This document shows positions 1-5,312 of a stretch of DNA of 9,185 nucleotides, piece after piece. The notes below the pieces were generated by a model. That model saw nothing but the letters and a program-made list of their open reading frames with translations. It was not told where the DNA came from and searched no databases. The translations under genes and the position numbers were made by a program. The DNA is from Balneolaceae bacterium. GTDB taxonomy: Bacteria; Bacteroidota; Rhodothermia; Balneolales; Balneolaceae. Where the stretch lies: NCBI GenBank assembly GCA_007118525.1, contig SKRK01000213.1:1-9185 (forward strand). Reading direction: 5' to 3'. Positions within the stretch are counted from its first letter, which is position 1. Each line of letters begins with the position of its first letter.

Positions 1-8
1 ACCTGAAG

Positions 9-80
<72 letters not shown>

Positions 81-91
81 TTTTTTCAGAG

Positions 92-164
92 AGCGGGCGA
101 TCGGACTCGAACCGACAACATTCACCTTGGAAGGGTGACGCTCTACCAATTGAGCTACGCCCGC
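92..164 (-). tRNA. tRNA-Gly (anticodon TCC)
   Basis: The minus strand folds into a standard cloverleaf. The acceptor stem is GCGGGCG/CGCCCGC, the D arm GCTC-AATTGGTA-GAGC, and the anticodon stem TCACC/GGTGA carries loop CTTCCAA with anticodon TCC. The T loop is TTCGAGT. TCC decodes GGA and GGG glycine codons. The discriminator is T, usual for bacterial tRNA-Gly; CCA is not encoded. It lies between tRNA-Tyr and tRNA-Thr(GGT) in the same transcription unit. Confidence 0.97.
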
Positions 165-227
165 CTGGAATACTTCAAATCTTTATCATCAAGTTCTTCT
201 GAAATTAATATTACGTATCTGAAGCAG

Positions 228-310
228 TGGGGGGAGCAGGATTCGAACCTGCGAAGTCGTAAGACAACAGATTTACAGTCTGCCCCAGTTGGCCGCTTTG
301 GTATCCCCCC
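228..310 (-). tRNA. tRNA-Tyr (anticodon GTA)
   Basis: This 83-nt class II tRNA is read on the minus strand. The acceptor stem is GGGGGGA/TCCCCCC, the anticodon stem GCAGA/TCTGT with loop CTGTAAA gives anticodon GTA, and a long variable arm (around GTCTTACGAC) is followed by the T arm GCAGG-TTCGAAT-CCTGC. The discriminator is A. A GTA tRNA-Tyr is a classic substrate of the queuosine pathway at G34, which links it loosely to the nearby queA gene. It is separated from tRNA-Gly by 63 nt and from the upstream tRNA-Thr by 74 nt. Confidence 0.97.
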
Positions 311-384
311 GGTATCAAAATTTCCATTCTTCATCTAATTAAACAGATCGAACAGTACTTTAATAACGTGCAAACTCCAACATG

Positions 385-456
385 AGCCAGTGGCCGGATT
401 TGAACCGACGACCGGCTGTTTACAAAACAGCTGCTCTACCCCTGAGCTACACTGGC
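385..456 (-). tRNA. tRNA-Thr (anticodon TGT)
   Basis: The minus-strand cloverleaf has a perfect acceptor stem GCCAGTG/CACTGGC and D arm GCTC-AGGGGTA-GAGC. The anticodon stem GCTGT/ACAGC carries loop TTTGTAA with anticodon TGT. The T stem GTCGG/CCGGC contains one T-G wobble. It decodes ACA and ACG. This is the first gene of the Thr-Tyr-Gly-Thr cluster, and a candidate promoter lies immediately upstream (477-505). Its acceptor and D-arm sequences resemble tRNA-Thr(GGT), consistent with the two threonine tRNAs being paralogues. Confidence 0.97.
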
Positions 457-476
457 TTATGTTGGAATTTATTACT

Positions 477-505
477 GAAATATATCAGCACATCAATATG
501 TCAAA
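477..505 (-). promoter_or_regulatory. Candidate promoter of the tRNA cluster
   Basis: On the minus strand TTTGACA (505-499) contains both a consensus -35 TTGACA and a Bacteroidota -33 TTTG. After 17 bases, counted from TTTG, comes TATATTTC (484-477), one base off the Bacteroidota -7 consensus TAnnTTTG. The predicted start point, near 470, lies about 14 nt before tRNA-Thr(TGT). A classical sigma-70 reading is poorer because the TTGACA to TATATT distance is only 14 bases. Position and motif fit a stable-RNA promoter; no transcript evidence is available. Confidence 0.5.
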
Positions 506-630
506 CATTCACTGAGTCAAACAGATTAATTTGAGCTTTTTAAAAAGAGAAACACGGATCCTATCTTCTTTAAAAATGCGCATATTTTTCCCATCAGTGA
601 AAGACCTGAAATCTAAAAATATCCTGCTTA

Positions 631-1293
631 TTAATCAACCTTTTTGGCTTCTTTTTTTTTCATCTCTCGTAATTTTTTATACCCCTTCTTTTTAAACAGT
701 AGTCTTGCAAGAATTACGAGTACTATAAATACGAGTATAACCCAACCATAAACATTAAGATAGTGGCCAATAATTTGCCAATTATCGTGCACCAGCCAGC
801 CCAATCCAAGCAGAATAAAATTCCAAAGAAGTGAGCTTATTGATGAGCTGGCAACCGTAGAATAGATTTTAGTTCTCGTAATACCTGCCGTTAATGAGAT
901 TACAGAACGCGTACCGGCCAGAAAACGATTAGCCAAAATCACACCCTGCCCCCACTTTCGCATCCACCGTTTTCCCCGATCGAAATACTTGATATCAACA
1001 AAGCGCATAAGCCAATATTTTCTGCGCTGAACAGCGATAATATCTCCGAAATGCGCCCCAACGGCGTACATACTCATAAAACCTAAAACAGAGGCAATTG
1101 TGGTGAGAATGAGCAGCGGCGTAAAACCAACGATCTGCTCTGCCGCCAGGTACCCGCCAAATGCAACCAGCACATCACCGGGAATGGGCGGCACTATATT
1201 CTCAAAGTATGCAATCAGGGAAAAAATCACATAGACACTCAGAGGCGATAGTGTAAGAATCCAATCAACAATTTGATCAAGGTAACCTTCCAT
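631..1293 (-). CDS. DedA/VTT-family inner-membrane protein
   Basis: This 220-residue integral membrane protein has the hallmarks of the DedA (SNARE-associated/VTT) family. ENIVPPIPGD (residues 31-40) is the conserved re-entrant-loop motif, with acidic residues at E31 and D40. RFLAGTRSVISLTAG (123-137) is the conserved arginine-AG motif (R123, R129). Hydrophobic segments lie near 19-30, 41-50, 58-79, 131-163 and 183-199, and the C-terminus is a lysine-rich cytoplasmic tail. DedA proteins are linked to membrane lipid (undecaprenyl phosphate or phosphatidylethanolamine) translocation and membrane-potential homeostasis. Which substrate applies cannot be told here. The ATG lies 6 nt after the ispF stop with no clear Shine-Dalgarno, so it is probably the last gene of the queA-ispD-ispF-dedA operon. 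A run of nine A's encodes part of the lysine tail. Confidence 0.92.
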   Translation of the reverse strand: MEGYLDQIVDWILTLSPLSVYVIFSLIAYFENIVPPIPGDVLVAFGGYLAAEQIVGFTPLLILTTIASVLGFMSMYAVGAHFGDIIAVQRRKYWLMRFVDIKYFDRGKRWMRKWGQGVILANRFLAGTRSVISLTAGITRTKIYSTVASSSISSLLWNFILLGLGWLVHDNWQIIGHYLNVYGWVILVFIVLVILARLLFKKKGYKKLREMKKKEAKKVD

Positions 1294-1299
1294 ATCGAA

Positions 1300-1773
1300 C
1301 TAAACTCTCTGGATTAATACAATTGCATGAACAGCGATGCCCTCTTCCCTGCCAATAAAACCCATTTTTTCGCTGGTAGTTGCCTTTACAGAAACCTGCT
1401 CAATATCACAATGCAGACATTCTGATATTGAGTGCCGGATATCGTGCATATGTGGATTTAATTTTGGCTTCTCAGCAACAACGGTGGCGTCGAGATTTAC
1501 CAGAACGTACCCCCTGTCGATCATCATGGAATAAGTTTCCGCCAATAAAAGCTTGCTGTCTATCCCTTTATAGGCCGGGTCTGTATCGGGAAAATGCTCT
1601 CCTAAATCTCCCAACGCCAGTGCTCCCAGAATTGCATCGGTTATGGCATGAAGAAGAACGTCTGCATCTGAATGGCCTTTTAAACTTTTGTTAAATGGAA
1701 TGGATACTCCGCCAAGAATAATCCCATCCCCTTCCCGGAATGAATGGACATCATAACCTAAGCCTATTCTCAT
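1300..1773 (-). CDS. ispF: 2-C-methyl-D-erythritol 2,4-cyclodiphosphate synthase
   Basis: IspF converts CDP-methylerythritol 2-phosphate to the cyclic diphosphate MEcPP with release of CMP, in the MEP isoprenoid pathway in the cytoplasm; the family works as a homotrimer. The 157-residue length is normal. The metal ligands are present: GYDVH near the N-terminus (D8, H10) and H42 in HSDADVLLHA (34-43). HFPDTDPAYKGID, DATVVAEKPKLNPH and the C-terminal signature KATTSEKMGFIGREEGIA (130-147) are all intact, and E135 matches the family. The ATG start overlaps the ispD stop as ATGA, indicating translational coupling. AGGAT, about 7 nt upstream inside ispD, can serve as ribosome binding site. Confidence 0.98.
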   Translation of the reverse strand: MRIGLGYDVHSFREGDGIILGGVSIPFNKSLKGHSDADVLLHAITDAILGALALGDLGEHFPDTDPAYKGIDSKLLLAETYSMMIDRGYVLVNLDATVVAEKPKLNPHMHDIRHSISECLHCDIEQVSVKATTSEKMGFIGREEGIAVHAIVLIQRV

Positions 1774-2480
1774 TTTATATCCTGTTTCATATCAGATGTT
1801 AATAACCACTCTGCAAATTTCAGGTCCAGCGGGTACGTAATCTTAAAATTTTCTCTGTTGCCTTCAACCAGTAAAACCTTCTCGCCAAGATACTCAAGCA
1901 GCGAGGCGTCGTCAGTTCCAAGAAAGTTATCCTGTTCGGCTTTCCTGTAGGCCTGCCTCAGAAGATCCGTTTTGAATATTTGCGGAGTTTGGGCCTGCCA
2001 TAGATTCTTCCGGTTTGGCGTTCGAACTATTTGCTTACTGCCATCAGATATTTTTATAGTATCTTTAGCGGAAACAGCTATAATAGCACCGCCTGCCTTT
2101 ATTGCTGCTTCAAAACATTTTTGGATCGAATCCGGGTCAATGAAAGGCCTAACCGCATCATGCACTGCAACAAATTGCACATCCTCAGAGAGAGAGTTCA
2201 AAGCATTCCTGATAGAGTGCTGCCTCTCAACCCCGCCCACAACTACTGTGGTTTTCAAACCTTCAAACAGGGTTTTCAGGATGTAACCGGTGCTATCTAC
2301 ATATTGCGGTGAAGTTGAAACCACTACTTCGCGGAGGCCGGAAATCGTTGTAAACCTGGAGAGCGTATGTTCGAGAATGGTTTTCCCGGCAATTTCCAGA
2401 TACGGCTTGGGAACTTCACTCCCAAGCCTGGCCCCGGAACCGGCTGCCGGAATAATTAGTGCCAGGCTCGAATTGCTCAC
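1770..2480 (-). CDS. ispD: 2-C-methyl-D-erythritol 4-phosphate cytidylyltransferase
   Basis: IspD joins CTP and methylerythritol 4-phosphate to give CDP-methylerythritol, the third step of the MEP pathway. The 236 residues carry the whole signature: the nucleotide-binding loop PAAGSGARLG (11-20) with R18, then PKPY with K25; VHDAVRPF (106-113); NRKNLWQAQTPQIF (156-169) with R157; TDDASLLE (189-196); and NFKITYPLDL (211-220) with K213. R157 and K213 occupy the positions of the known substrate-binding residues of the E. coli enzyme. The start is GTG (2480-2478). No in-frame ATG precedes the PAAG loop, and a purine-rich AAGAAGGGTGA sits just upstream. It begins 15 nt after queA and overlaps ispF by four bases. 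It is not fused to ispF, unlike in some Proteobacteria. Confidence 0.98.
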   Translation of the reverse strand: MSNSSLALIIPAAGSGARLGSEVPKPYLEIAGKTILEHTLSRFTTISGLREVVVSTSPQYVDSTGYILKTLFEGLKTTVVVGGVERQHSIRNALNSLSEDVQFVAVHDAVRPFIDPDSIQKCFEAAIKAGGAIIAVSAKDTIKISDGSKQIVRTPNRKNLWQAQTPQIFKTDLLRQAYRKAEQDNFLGTDDASLLEYLGEKVLLVEGNRENFKITYPLDLKFAEWLLTSDMKQDIK

Positions 2481-2486
2481 AACAGT

Positions 2487-2497
2487 TCACCCTTCTT
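2487..2497 (-). promoter_or_regulatory. Ribosome binding site that sets the ispD GTG start
   Basis: On the minus strand AAGAAGGGTGA overlaps the queA stop codon and ends 6 nt before the GTG at 2480-2478. It resembles the anti-16S complement (AAGGAGGTGA) over most of its length and is the most Shine-Dalgarno-like sequence before any gene in the window. It supports GTG as the ispD start and suggests reinitiation by ribosomes finishing queA. Confidence 0.5.
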
Positions 2498-3542
2498 AAA
2501 GAATGAGCATTGCATCTCCAAAAGAGAAGAACCGGTAGTCATTCGCCACAGCCTCTTTATAGGCTTCTTTTACAAATTCAAAACTGCCAAATGCTGCGGC
2601 AAGCATAAGAAGTGTTGATTCCGGGCGGTGGAAATTTGTAATTACCGCTTCGGTAATCTTAAACGGATAGTCAGGATAGATGAACTTATCGGTCCAGCCG
2701 GTTCCTGCTTTCGACATACCGCTGGCCATTACACTGGTTTCAATAACCCGAACTGCAGAAGTACCACATGCAACCACTTTATTGGTTTTGCTTTTCAGGG
2801 CAACATTAATGCGATCTGAAGTCTCTTTAGAGATATAGTAGTTCTCCGAGTCCATTCTGTGCTTTGTCAAATCCTCGACCTCAACAGGCCGGAATGTGCC
2901 CCAGCCTATGTGGAGCGTTACAGGTAAAAATTCAACACCTTTTTTCTCTAGTTTTTGTACCAGTTCCGGTGTAAAATGCATGCCCGCGGTAGGAGCCGCA
3001 ACTGCGCCCCTCTCCTTTGCAAAGATGGTTTGATAGCGTTCTTTGTCAGAATCTTTCGGCTCGCGTTCAATGTATGGAGGCAACGGCATGTCGCCTATCT
3101 CATCGAGACGGTCATACAACTCATCATTGGGCCCGTCGTACAGAAAACGTATGGTTCTGCCGCGCGATGTGGTATTATCCACCACCTCAGCCATTAACTC
3201 ATCGCCAAAGTAGAGTTTATTGCCAATTCGTATTTTTCGGGCAGGTTCTACAAGAACATCCCACAACATGTTCTCAGGCTGCAGCTCTCTGAGTAGAAAA
3301 ACTTCAATATCGGCTTCAGTCTTCTCTTTTTTACCTTTAAGCTTGGCAGGGAAAACTTTGGTGTTGTTATAAATTATCACATCTCCTTCATTCATATATT
3401 TATGAATATCAGAAAAGGTTTCATGCTTAATGGATCGGTCTTCTCTGTTTAAGACCATTAACTTGGAGGAATCTCGTGGATCTACAGGTTCGTCGGGTAC
3501 ATTAAAATCTTCGATTTCAAACTTGAAATCCGTAAGTTTCAT
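2496..3542 (-). CDS. queA: S-adenosylmethionine:tRNA ribosyltransferase-isomerase
   Basis: QueA transfers and rearranges the ribosyl moiety of SAM onto preQ1 at position 34 of GUN-anticodon tRNAs, producing epoxyqueuosine. Family motifs run the full 348 residues: MKLTDFKFEI at the N-terminus, PRDSSKLMVL (22-31), YNNTKVFPAKLKG (58-70), a YQTIFA then AAPTAGMHFTPEL block (170-194), TLHIGWGTFRPV (209-220), CGTSAVRVIE (259-268), ITNFHRPESTLLMLAAAFG (301-319) and YRFFSFGDAMLI (336-347). A TTG at 3548 would add two residues, but ATG at 3542 gives the standard QueA N-terminus (MKLxDFxFE), so I start there. It is the first gene of the minus-strand operon and ends 15 nt before ispD. Its leader contains a long inverted repeat. 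Confidence 0.97.
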   Translation of the reverse strand: MKLTDFKFEIEDFNVPDEPVDPRDSSKLMVLNREDRSIKHETFSDIHKYMNEGDVIIYNNTKVFPAKLKGKKEKTEADIEVFLLRELQPENMLWDVLVEPARKIRIGNKLYFGDELMAEVVDNTTSRGRTIRFLYDGPNDELYDRLDEIGDMPLPPYIEREPKDSDKERYQTIFAKERGAVAAPTAGMHFTPELVQKLEKKGVEFLPVTLHIGWGTFRPVEVEDLTKHRMDSENYYISKETSDRINVALKSKTNKVVACGTSAVRVIETSVMASGMSKAGTGWTDKFIYPDYPFKITEAVITNFHRPESTLLMLAAAFGSFEFVKEAYKEAVANDYRFFSFGDAMLIL

Positions 3543-3585
3543 TTTCAAAACGGTAGTGGTTTTGCGTTATAAATTTCATTAAAGC

Positions 3586-3631
3586 AGAAGCTTGTTAATA
3601 TACCGCTATTTGGCGCGTTTAACAAGCCTCT
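3586..3631. repeat. Long inverted repeat in the queA leader
   Basis: AGAAGCTTGTTAA (3586-3598) is the inverse complement of TTAACAAGCCTCT (3619-3631) with one mismatch in 13 positions, separated by 20 bases. The inner nine pairs (GCTTGTTAA/TTAACAAGC) are perfect. It lies 44-89 bases upstream of the queA ATG, downstream of the candidate minus-strand promoters. It could therefore form a leader hairpin or be a split operator. There is no U-run after either arm, so it is not a standard intrinsic terminator. No known riboswitch consensus, including preQ1, was recognised by eye. Confidence 0.6.
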
Positions 3632-3658
3632 TTTACATAAACGCTTGGAAAGCCGCTT

Positions 3659-3696
3659 ATAATATGTACTTATAACAACCATTCAAAAAAATTCAA
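3659..3696 (-). promoter_or_regulatory. Candidate promoter(s) for the queA operon
   Basis: Two overlapping sigma-70-like arrangements are visible on the minus strand. One is TTGAAT (3686-3681), 16 bases, TATTAT (3664-3659). The other is TTGAAT (3696-3691), 16 bases, TATAAG (3674-3669). They would start transcripts around 3650-3665, leaving a leader of roughly 110-120 nt before queA. The region is AT-rich, so chance matches are likely and the choice between them is open. Confidence 0.4.
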
Positions 3697-3701
3697 ATTT
3701 G

Positions 3702-3730
3702 TTTACTAACTCTTCCCATTTGCGTATAAT
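3702..3730 (+). promoter_or_regulatory. Candidate promoter of the exported-protein/rsfS operon
   Basis: TTTACT (3702-3707) is followed after exactly 17 bases by a perfect TATAAT (3725-3730). The predicted start point, near 3737, falls on or just before the possible starts GTG 3736 and ATG 3742. Those codons would then have almost no leader, while ATG 3778 would have about 40 nt. This promoter therefore favours the 3778 start. The divergent queA promoter candidates begin only six bases away. Confidence 0.5.
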
Positions 3731-3777
3731 TAAATGTGTTCATGAATCGTTTCTTCAGAAAACAAATTGATCCTGCT

Positions 3778-4275
3778 ATGAAATTTACATCATTACTTAT
3801 ACTCATTGTGTTTTGCACAGCTTTCATTGCCGAAGCTCAGCTTCGTAAAGATCTTACATACACCCCTGAGGAGTATACCGGCGCCATTACGCACACACAG
3901 ACCCCTTCTACAGGTAGCTGGATGAATTTATTAAACATGACAATGAGCCACTCATACTCGATGAGTTTTTCCAATTTTGGCGGGCAAACTCAAAATCTGA
4001 ATGCCTATACGAATTCAATGTTTTTTGATGTAAGTGAACGTTTTGACGCGCAGCTCGACGTCTCTGTACTGCATTCACCCTTCGGCAACAGCTTTATGAG
4101 TAATGATAATCTGGGAGCACAAATTGTGATAGATCAGGCACGGATCGACTATAAGATCTCTGATAATGCGCGCATTTCACTCTCATTTTCTCAAAATCCA
4201 TACTACTCCAATTACAACCGCCACGGGTTTGGCAACCTGTACTCTCCATTTAATCGAAGATCACCCTTGTATTAA
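3778..4275 (+). CDS. Predicted exported beta-rich protein of unknown function
   Basis: I do not recognise a family. From ATG 3778 the product is 165 residues and begins with a typical signal peptide: MKFT, a hydrophobic core to about residue 17, and a signal-peptidase-I site AEA|Q after residue 20. The open frame extends upstream to ATG 3742 and GTG 3736, which would put 12-14 charged residues before the signal and sit at the predicted transcription start, so I prefer 3778. The mature part is rich in Asn, Ser, Tyr and Phe with alternating polar and hydrophobic residues. Two similar strand-turn-strand units occur near 82-99 (FDVSERFDAQLDVSV) and 122-137 (YKISDNARISLSF), as in outer-membrane or periplasmic beta proteins. 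It has no cysteine in the mature part, so it is not a lipoprotein. It precedes the LytR_C gene by 8 nt, suggesting an operon. Confidence 0.8.
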   Translation: MKFTSLLILIVFCTAFIAEAQLRKDLTYTPEEYTGAITHTQTPSTGSWMNLLNMTMSHSYSMSFSNFGGQTQNLNAYTNSMFFDVSERFDAQLDVSVLHSPFGNSFMSNDNLGAQIVIDQARIDYKISDNARISLSFSQNPYYSNYNRHGFGNLYSPFNRRSPLY

Positions 4276-4283
4276 CGTTTTAA

Positions 4284-4739
4284 ATGGCCCAAAAATCACT
4301 CAACAACAGCCAAAAAAATTTACTGCTTAATTCGGCGATAGGATTTCTCGGAGTACTCCTCTTTATTCTTATAGTTGCACTTGCAACCCGCTTACTCTAC
4401 CCCAGAATTATCAGTGAACGGGCAACACAAGATCCTGCTTTAATCAGCAACATCATTCAACTGGAAGTTTTAAATGGCGCCGGCGTACCCGGCCTTGCCA
4501 CACAGTATACCAGCTCATTAAGACAGTTTGGATTTGATGTTGTAGAAACGGGAAACTTCGACCATTTTAATGTCACCAGTTCAATGGTGATTTCGAGAAG
4601 CGGACATATGGAAAACGCAAGACGGGTGGCACGTGCCATTGGAATATCCGAACAACAAATACTCAGAGAAGAGTCACCCGACTTCTACCTGGATGTGACC
4701 CTGGTCATAGGATCAGATTATGAATCATTAAATCTTTAA
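4284..4739 (+). CDS. Membrane-anchored LytR C-terminal domain protein
   Basis: This 151-residue protein has a short polar N-terminus, one membrane helix (about 17-38) and an extracytoplasmic LytR_C domain (about 58-147). The domain is recognised from IIQLEVLNGAGVPGLA (57-72), GFDVVETGNFD (83-93), the central VTSSMVISRSG (97-107) and the closing LDVTLVIGSDY (136-146). LytR_C domains occur at the C-terminus of LCP cell-wall ligases and as stand-alone anchored proteins. Here there is no LCP catalytic domain, so no transferase activity is implied and the role is unknown, perhaps binding at the envelope. It starts 8 nt after the exported-protein gene and stops 1 nt before rsfS, so cotranscription is very likely. 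No clear Shine-Dalgarno is seen. Confidence 0.88.
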   Translation: MAQKSLNNSQKNLLLNSAIGFLGVLLFILIVALATRLLYPRIISERATQDPALISNIIQLEVLNGAGVPGLATQYTSSLRQFGFDVVETGNFDHFNVTSSMVISRSGHMENARRVARAIGISEQQILREESPDFYLDVTLVIGSDYESLNL

Positions 4740-4740
4740 A

Positions 4741-5160
4741 ATGCTAATGACAGATCAAAAAGAGATAAAAAAAAGTCAATTTTCTACTTCATCTTCGAAC
4801 AAAACTGCGGATTCTAAAAAATTAATTGAGGCCATTACTGAAGGACTTCTTGAAAAGAAAGCCAAGGATATTGTTATTCTTGATGTGAGAAACCTGACCA
4901 CTTTAACTGATTTTTTTGTTGTTTGTCATGGTACATCCGATACCCAAATACGTGCACTTGCCAACAGTGTTCATGAGAAAGTGAAGGAAGAGACTGGAGA
5001 AAACCCATGGAAAAAGGAAGGCATGGAGGCCCGAAACTGGGTAATTCTCGATTATGTAAATATAGTGGTTCACATTTTTAGTGAAGAGAAAAGAGACTAT
5101 TACGGAATTGAGCGAATGTGGAATGATGCTGTTGTTACCGAAGTGGCAGACGCCCTATAG
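4741..5160 (+). CDS. rsfS: Ribosome silencing factor RsfS
   Basis: RsfS (RsfA/Iojap family) binds ribosomal protein uL14 on the large subunit and blocks subunit joining when nutrients are scarce. Residues 26-139 form the family domain. Signatures include DVRNLTTLTDFFVVCHGTSD (48-67), then QIRALANSV (69-77), WKKEG (90-94), WVILDYVNIVVHIF (100-113) and RDYYGIERMWNDA (118-130). The first 25 residues are a polar Ser/Lys/Asn-rich extension, making it longer (139) than the roughly 105-residue E. coli protein. ATG 4741 lies 1 nt after the upstream stop; ATG 4747 is an alternative two codons in. The usual nadD neighbour is absent; the upstream partner is the LytR_C gene. A possible terminator follows. 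Confidence 0.95.
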   Translation: MLMTDQKEIKKSQFSTSSSNKTADSKKLIEAITEGLLEKKAKDIVILDVRNLTTLTDFFVVCHGTSDTQIRALANSVHEKVKEETGENPWKKEGMEARNWVILDYVNIVVHIFSEEKRDYYGIERMWNDAVVTEVADAL

Positions 5161-5187
5161 AAACTTAATCTCGAACTTTCGCTAAAT

Positions 5188-5229
5188 ACTGAGATGCCCC
5201 CTTTTTAAAATGGAAGGGGTATTTTCAGT
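5188..5229 (+). terminator. Possible imperfect hairpin terminator after rsfS
   Basis: An outer stem ACTGA (5188-5192) / TCAGT (5225-5229) and an inner stem CCCCTT/AAGGGG are separated by a three-by-three internal loop. An alternative pairing ATGCCCC/GGGGTAT overlaps the inner stem. Only a short broken T stretch follows, so termination may be weak. It is the only stem-loop of note in the 152-base gap between rsfS and the histidine kinase. I saw no convincing promoter for the kinase in this gap, so read-through from the rsfS operon is possible. Confidence 0.4.
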
Positions 5230-5312
5230 TTCCGGTACAAATCAATTCCCCTGAATTTTTAAAACCTCCGGGCTTTCAAGTGGTTTTGAACATCTTTTAA
5301 GAAATTACTCCA

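Noticed and set aside
536..547. CTTTTTAAAAAG palindrome upstream of the tRNA cluster
   Set aside because: It is a short all-A/T core in an AT-rich gap, within chance expectation, and has no loop.
572..589. Palindrome around ATGCGCAT with A/T flanks as a terminator for dedA
   Set aside because: The core is a perfect palindrome without a loop, so it cannot form a stable hairpin. The flanking pairs are only A-T and are broken by a mismatch.
509..601. TTCACTGA (509-516) and TCAGTGAA (594-601) as an inverted repeat
   Set aside because: The arms are only eight bases and the spacer is nearly 80 bases, which is plausible by chance.
1337..2499. Plus-strand open frames opposite ispF and ispD
   Set aside because: They are antisense to well-conserved catalytic sequences and show no family resemblance.
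3543..3660. A preQ1 riboswitch before queA
   Set aside because: The gene function made this worth checking, but I found no preQ1-I or preQ1-II-like conserved bases. The visible hairpin is a simple long inverted repeat.
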